Source: Schizochytrium sp. CCTCC M209059
Lineage: Eukaryota; Sar; Bigyra; Thraustochytrida; Thraustochytriidae
Length of the DNA stretch: 64,000 nt
Assembly (NCBI GenBank): GCA_000818945.1
Contig: KN805391.1
Coordinates: 526,196 to 590,195, forward strand
Reading direction: 5' to 3'
Shown here: piece by piece, positions 59,697 through 64,000 of the stretch
Layout of the letters: each line of letters opens with the position of its first letter
Numbering within the stretch: position 1 is the first letter of the stretch
Made by a program: the position numbers and the translations under genes
The notes under the pieces: generated by a model
What the model was told of the DNA's origin: nothing
Seen by the model: only the letters and a program-made list of their open reading frames with translations
The model's database searches: none

Positions 59697-61418
59697 ATGA
59701 AGCAGATGAAGCGGCTCAAGCGAAAGCTCCTGGTGCAGATTCGCAGCCGAGGCGGGCCCGAGAGCGTCGCGCACGACCGGGAATTTCTGCGATCGCAGGA
59801 ACAGTTTTACGAATCGGAAAAGTCGCTTCGCAGGGTGCAAGCCGCAATGGTGGCGTGGGCTGGCGCGCTCGATGCCCTCAGCTCGTGCAGCCAGACGCTT
59901 GCCGAAGAGCTCGCACGCCACACCATTCTCGTGACGCGACCCACCGAACCAGCGGATCACGGACGAGGCGACCCGGCAACCTTTTGCCGCGCGCTGCAGG
60001 GCATGATGTCCGCCACCGAATCCGTGGCGAGACCTGCGCATGCCGTCTTCGTCTCGGGCGCCCTGCGGCCGCTCATGGAGACCTTTGCGAGCGACGTCAG
60101 TGCAATGCACGCGCGCCTCAACGGCCGCAAGAAAAAGCTCGAGGTCTACTCTGTCCTGCGCAAACGACATCCCCGGTGCGGAAGCACGCCCATTCCTCAT
60201 GATCGCGCCAACGCCTCGCCCGAAAGCAAACACGGACACTTTGCGCGCAAGGCAAGCGGAAGCAGTAGCGCGAGCGCAGAAATCTTTGCAGCGACGGACG
60301 AGGAAGCTCGCACTGACGCCAAGACGAAGCGAGAGCGCGTCGATGCTGCCGAACGTGCCCTGAGCGAGGCTACCGAAAGCTGCCTTCTTGGTCTTCGCTC
60401 GTTTCGCGAAAAGGAGATCCAGCGGCTTCCAGAATCCATTGGCATGGCCATCGGGTGCTACCACGGGTTCGCTGTGCGATTGGCGGCCCTCTTGGCACCC
60501 TATTTGCCTCAATTTCCCCGGGCCGCTTGCGCTGTTGTCGACATTGCGCACGCAGCATCAATTACAAAAGACCGCGCGTTGCAGCGCAAGCTCGTTCAAA
60601 TCGAGGCTGCAAGTGCAGAAGTGGCAATGGCGAAAATGAACCTTGCTCCCGCGGCCTTTCCTTCCCCGAACAATTCCTCGCCCACTACTCACGCCGCAAA
60701 GTCAGCGACCACGCAGCAGCAATCGCAGCAATCGCAGCAATCACAACAACAGCAACCACCAGAACGTAAGGGTCGCCGAAGCCGTCGATTCCGTGGCGTC
60801 TCGGCATCTTCATCTTCATCGTCGTCGTCATCTTCATCGCACGCCAACTCTGGTGCCGGGTCCCCGCCTCCTCACACGTTGTCCGTAAGTGTACCTCAGA
60901 TTCCCGCGGACCGATCAGGTCGTCTTCGCAGTCTCATTGCTGCTGCTTCTGTGCCCACGAGCCCACGACGCGCGAAGATTCGTGCTCAGCATGAAACCCA
61001 TCACCGACTCTCGCAACCCATTTCCAATCCAGAGTCGAGTGACCTTGGCCATGACGAAGATGACGAGGCAGGATCTCGACGAGGAGAAAGCCCTCGACCA
61101 GTATCAGAAGCATCAGTAGCAACAACAAGAGATAGGAACGAGGACCGCAAGGACAAGGACGAGGACCGGGAGGACGACGAAGGCGAAGGCGAAGACGACG
61201 AGGAAGACGAAGAAGGGGACGGGGACGGGGATTTGAATGCCTCTGCATCTTGGTGCGAGCGCATGGCTCTTTTTGGAGAGACCGTCGGCCCCGACAAGGT
61301 TTACATTCCTCAGCGAACCTGTCCATTGGCATCAACAAAGGAGGATCTTTCGGCGATACCACCTCCAGGGTCCACCGCGATTGGTTTCACAACCTTGCAC
61401 GAGGAATTTCGAATGTAA
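59697..61418 (+). CDS. BAR-domain protein, 573 aa
   Basis: BAR domains dimerise into curved helical bundles that bind and bend membranes. The start M-K-Q-M-K-R-L-K-R-K gives a basic N-terminal helix, followed by D-R-E-F and F-Y-E-S-E-K-S-L-R-R-V, as at the start of amphiphysin/Rvs-type BAR domains. A long second helix (about 110-160, ending G-R-K-K-K-L-E-V-Y) and a third (about 205-280, with R-L-P-E-S-I-G) complete the three-helix pattern over about residues 1-280. An inserted Ser-rich loop separates helices two and three. The C-terminal half is disordered: polyGln, polySer, then a Glu/Asp-rich block near 510-530. No SH3 domain is seen. ATG at 59697 is the first in frame; the frame upstream opens at GTG. 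Confidence 0.72.
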   Translation: MKQMKRLKRKLLVQIRSRGGPESVAHDREFLRSQEQFYESEKSLRRVQAAMVAWAGALDALSSCSQTLAEELARHTILVTRPTEPADHGRGDPATFCRALQGMMSATESVARPAHAVFVSGALRPLMETFASDVSAMHARLNGRKKKLEVYSVLRKRHPRCGSTPIPHDRANASPESKHGHFARKASGSSSASAEIFAATDEEARTDAKTKRERVDAAERALSEATESCLLGLRSFREKEIQRLPESIGMAIGCYHGFAVRLAALLAPYLPQFPRAACAVVDIAHAASITKDRALQRKLVQIEAASAEVAMAKMNLAPAAFPSPNNSSPTTHAAKSATTQQQSQQSQQSQQQQPPERKGRRSRRFRGVSASSSSSSSSSSSHANSGAGSPPPHTLSVSVPQIPADRSGRLRSLIAAASVPTSPRRAKIRAQHETHHRLSQPISNPESSDLGHDEDDEAGSRRGESPRPVSEASVATTRDRNEDRKDKDEDREDDEGEGEDDEEDEEGDGDGDLNASASWCERMALFGETVGPDKVYIPQRTCPLASTKEDLSAIPPPGSTAIGFTTLHEEFRM

Positions 61419-61619
61419 AATGTTGAGTCCTACTTTATATTTCCTTTTGGCCGGATGACCCCGCCTTTACTGGTGACTTGACGCGCACTTTGCAGTGAAC
61501 ATAATGCATTTGGCCAAGGCTATCCTGGAATGAATGATTCATGGCGATGCATTTCATTCCTTGGTATTATTGTACGCACGGCCAGCGCCAACAAGTGTAC
61601 TTTCATTTGCCTTTTTTCA

Positions 61620-63566
61620 TCAAAGGCCTTCTTGGACTCTCAGACAATGAACACGGCCCTTTTCGTCGCAGCCTACAATGACATTGCCGAGACCAATTGC
61701 GTAGGTATGACCTACACCCCCGACGTCTAAGTCACTTTCGATGAGACCAAGCTCAGACAGCTTGACACCACCACGCCGTTCCCTTTCCCTCGCATTCACG
61801 ATCGCATCGTCGACGGGAGTGGTGATCGGCTTGTCATCTGCAGAGGCTGCTGGATCAGAATGGAGCGGATAAAGTTCGTCGTAAAGACCTCCATCTTGCC
61901 CCGCATCACGGACGATACGCAACGTATCGCCAGCCAAATCGATGTACATGATCTTGCCCCCTTTTCCTATTTGGGGAGTGCGAAGTTGCTCTCCCGTAAG
62001 AATGTCCCATATGCCCAACAACGAATCGAATTCCGCAACAAGTGCCACATAAGAGTTTCCCAAAATTTGGCGAGTCCCAAATGTAGAGATCTTCTCAATA
62101 ATTCCCAAGTCTAGCGCATCGGCAAGGTCTCCTGTTTTGAGGTCCCACACGTAGGTAAAGCCCGACATCTCGTTCGCCAGATCCCGGACGATTGAGGTCG
62201 TGACCACACGAGCACCAAACGTGCAAGGTAAGATGAAGCCGCCCTGAGGCCGAGCTGGCTCCTTGCACGAAGACAGATCAGCAAGATTCCATTCGAGAAT
62301 GCTTGCCTCGACCACGTTTCCACTATCACGATTCGTGACTGCACATGCCAAAAGAACTTCGTCCAGTACGGCCATTGAATGGATATAAGAGTCAGACAAA
62401 GGCATCTCGAGGTGCTGCTGAGAAGTTGCTGCATCCCAAACAAGAAGTTTACCCTTGTCTTGTAGGTCCAGAAAGCAAATAATCCATTTGCTCGTGATAA
62501 AGACGAACCCTGGAACGCCAGACCTGCACTCGAGCTTTTGTAGAAGCTCTCCGTTTTCAGCATCCCAAATGCGCACGACTGCATCTTCTGCCCCTGTGAC
62601 AATGCGCGTAGGAGATGCCGCGACGGTAGTGATCGATGTGAAATGCCGCAGCTCATGGAGCTGAGTTCCTGTCTCTAGATCCCAAACGCGCGCGGTCTCG
62701 TCCGAAGACGCAGTCGCGACTCGCGAGCCTGAGATGGCTATGCCCACAATAGGCTTCATGTGACCATTCAATACGTGCATTTGTTCGCCTGTATCCACAT
62801 CCCAGACCTGAGGCTCGAAAATGATTTTTTTTCGAGGTAACCAATACTCGTAGATGACGAGACATGACCCCTCGAGGAGAGCGAACAAGTTGACATCAGC
62901 TTTGATTTCACGCAGAACTTGCCCTGTCTCGATGTTGACAATGTACGCAATTCTCCCCACTGCAAATACTGCACGAGACCCAGATATATCAGTGGAGGTT
63001 CCGCCTTTGAATTTCCGCGAACAATTGTTGATGGGAAAGATCCAGGAGTGAAGATGTTCGTAGGTAGACATGTCCCACAAATGGGCCCATCCATTTTCTT
63101 GAAGGCAAATAACGCGTGAGCCTTCGATTGCGACCGACATAAAAACGTCAAGATTGTCGCAAGGGAGTATCTTGGAAACAAGGCGGTCACAAGGCCGGTA
63201 CCGAGGATGGGGCAGGCTTTGTCGAATGGGCTTGAGCCATTTGCCAGGAGGGGCTTGCATGCTGGTATACAGTGGGTCATTTTGGTCCCTATGCGGGTCA
63301 AAACGCGCGAGAATCTGGGGTGCCAGCTGGCGGGGGTCTCGTCCAAGCTCCAGCGCCGCTTTGTGCAACAGCTGCGGCGTTTGCGTTTCAGCCGTCTCGT
63401 ACAGGGCAGCCTCTTTGCAGAAATGCACCAAGGCAGAAATGTGTTTGTACCTTTCCTCGAGCGTATCACCCTGATCAATGGCTTGCTGGACCCAGGAGAA
63501 ATCATTAAGGAGCGAGACAGCTCGGTCAAATTGACCACATGCACGGTTGCGTCGCCTATCTGCTAA
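61620..63566 (-). pseudogene. WD40-repeat protein, 5'-truncated STAND-type gene fragment
   Basis: Residues from the TTG ending at 63431 give 603 codons with about seven WD40 blades (several V-W-D or I-W-D endings and an L-N-G-H). The coding signal continues upstream in frame for another 45 codons (L-L-N-D-F-S-W-V, then a helical stretch with R-D-P-R-Q-L-A-P-Q-I-L). That helical spacer is typical of the segment joining an NB-ARC/NACHT ATPase to its WD40 propeller in APAF1-like STAND proteins. No in-frame ATG exists upstream: the frame runs into a repeat at about 63570 and meets a stop near 63637. The first ATG (ending 63260) would delete the conserved spacer. It is either a gene truncated by the repeat or one whose 5' exons lie outside the window. 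It converges on the BAR gene with a 201-bp gap. Confidence 0.65.
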
Positions 63567-63569
63567 GGA

Positions 63570-63745
63570 GAGCCTTTCGTTTATTCTGGGACCAGCCGAA
63601 CCGAGCCCGGGGCACGAGCCAACATGGACCGTTCAACTGCGTCCATCTGCCATTAGGACCAGCCGAGCCGTGGGCACAAGCCGACATGGACCAGCCGAGT
63701 CGGGGACACGAGCCAACATAAACCGTTCAACTGCGCATGCAAAGC
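63570..63745. repeat. GC-rich repeat block, copy 1, with internal tandem units
   Basis: It begins GCCTTTCGTTTATTC and contains three GGACCAGCCGA-type units. The phrase CGTTCAACTGCG occurs twice, 92 bp apart (63630 and 63722), which shows an internal duplication. It abuts the 5' break of the WD40 gene. Confidence 0.85.
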
Positions 63746-63958
63746 CTTAACGCGGGTTAACGAGATGGCTTGCTGGTGCAACAAGAGTGAGAAATTGTGC
63801 AGGCGCGATTAATGCCCAAGTCGACCTTGTAGTGAATGCAACGGATCTGATAGCGGGTTTTTGCTCGTGGTTTGTGCCCGTATTGGGCATAATTTTAACA
63901 AGGAATTAAAAATTTGCGCGTCTTTTCCTCGGTCGCGTTGCCTAGTTGTCATTTAGGG

Positions 63959-64000
63959 CCTTTCGTTTATTCCGGGACCAGCCGAGCCGAGCCGGGGCAC
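63959..64000. repeat. GC-rich repeat block, copy 2, cut by the window end
   Basis: It repeats the opening of copy 1 in the same orientation with few mismatches (TTATTCCGGGACCAGCCGAG against TTATTCTGGGACCAGCCGAA) and runs off the window. Confidence 0.85.

Larger units (their letters stand above)
63567..64000. other. Window-end interval with repeat copies
   Basis: No intact gene is seen. Two copies of the GCCTTTCGTTTATTC-led repeat flank about 215 bp of more A/T-rich sequence (63746-63959). Confidence 0.5.

Overview
The window is nuclear DNA of a eukaryotic microbe with compact, mostly single-exon genes. The gene set mixes an animal-type NADPH oxidase, a plant-type MAP-kinase phosphatase with a gelsolin module, tubulin-code and p25-alpha-like proteins, and a complete dynactin/prefoldin housekeeping background. 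Together with long intron-free reading frames, high GC and many Gln/Ser/Ala homopolymers, this fits a stramenopile, most likely a thraustochytrid (Labyrinthulomycetes). That assignment is inference; no rRNA or other marker gene is present. Starts were set to the first in-frame ATG, because several longest frames open only at TTG or GTG.

Layout. 0.7-15 kb: a large helical protein (+), a beta-grasp/p25-alpha-like/PH protein (-), a tubulin-tyrosine-ligase-like protein (+) and a RING E3 ligase with a C-terminal SUMO-interacting-like motif (-). 15.3-21.7 kb: a 2121-residue KDM6 (UTX/JMJD3)-like chromatin protein (-) whose JmjC iron ligands all appear substituted. 21.7-29.4 kb: a gene-poor interval with microsatellites, an assembly gap and a 150-bp minisatellite. 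29.4-34.4 kb: a rhomboid protease (-), prefoldin subunit 5 (+, four exons, the only spliced gene I could resolve) and a PhyH-like dioxygenase (+). 34.8-49.5 kb: four genes on the minus strand, namely an OSCA/TMEM63-like membrane protein, a giant repeat protein with C-[ST]-F-x-P motifs, a FadH-type 2,4-dienoyl-CoA reductase, and an NADPH oxidase fused at its N-terminus to a p22phox-like domain. 50.7-63.6 kb: dynamitin (+), a two-TM protein (-), an unrecognised 748-residue protein (-), an MKP1-like phosphatase (-), a BAR-domain protein (+) and a WD40 protein (-) that looks like the 3' remnant of a STAND-type ATPase gene, cut at a repeat at the window edge.

The genes do not form one pathway. Themes that recur are microtubule and dynein cargo biology (TTLL, p25-alpha-like, dynamitin, prefoldin), membrane signalling (NOX, OSCA, rhomboid, BAR, MKP), lipid oxidation (PhyH-like, FadH) and chromatin/ubiquitin control (KDM6-like, RING). 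Divergent promoters often carry GC-NNN pentanucleotide arrays, and convergent pairs are separated by only about 200-460 bp.

The two observations I rate highest are the p22phox-NOX fusion and the iron-ligand-less KDM6 homologue with a split zinc domain.
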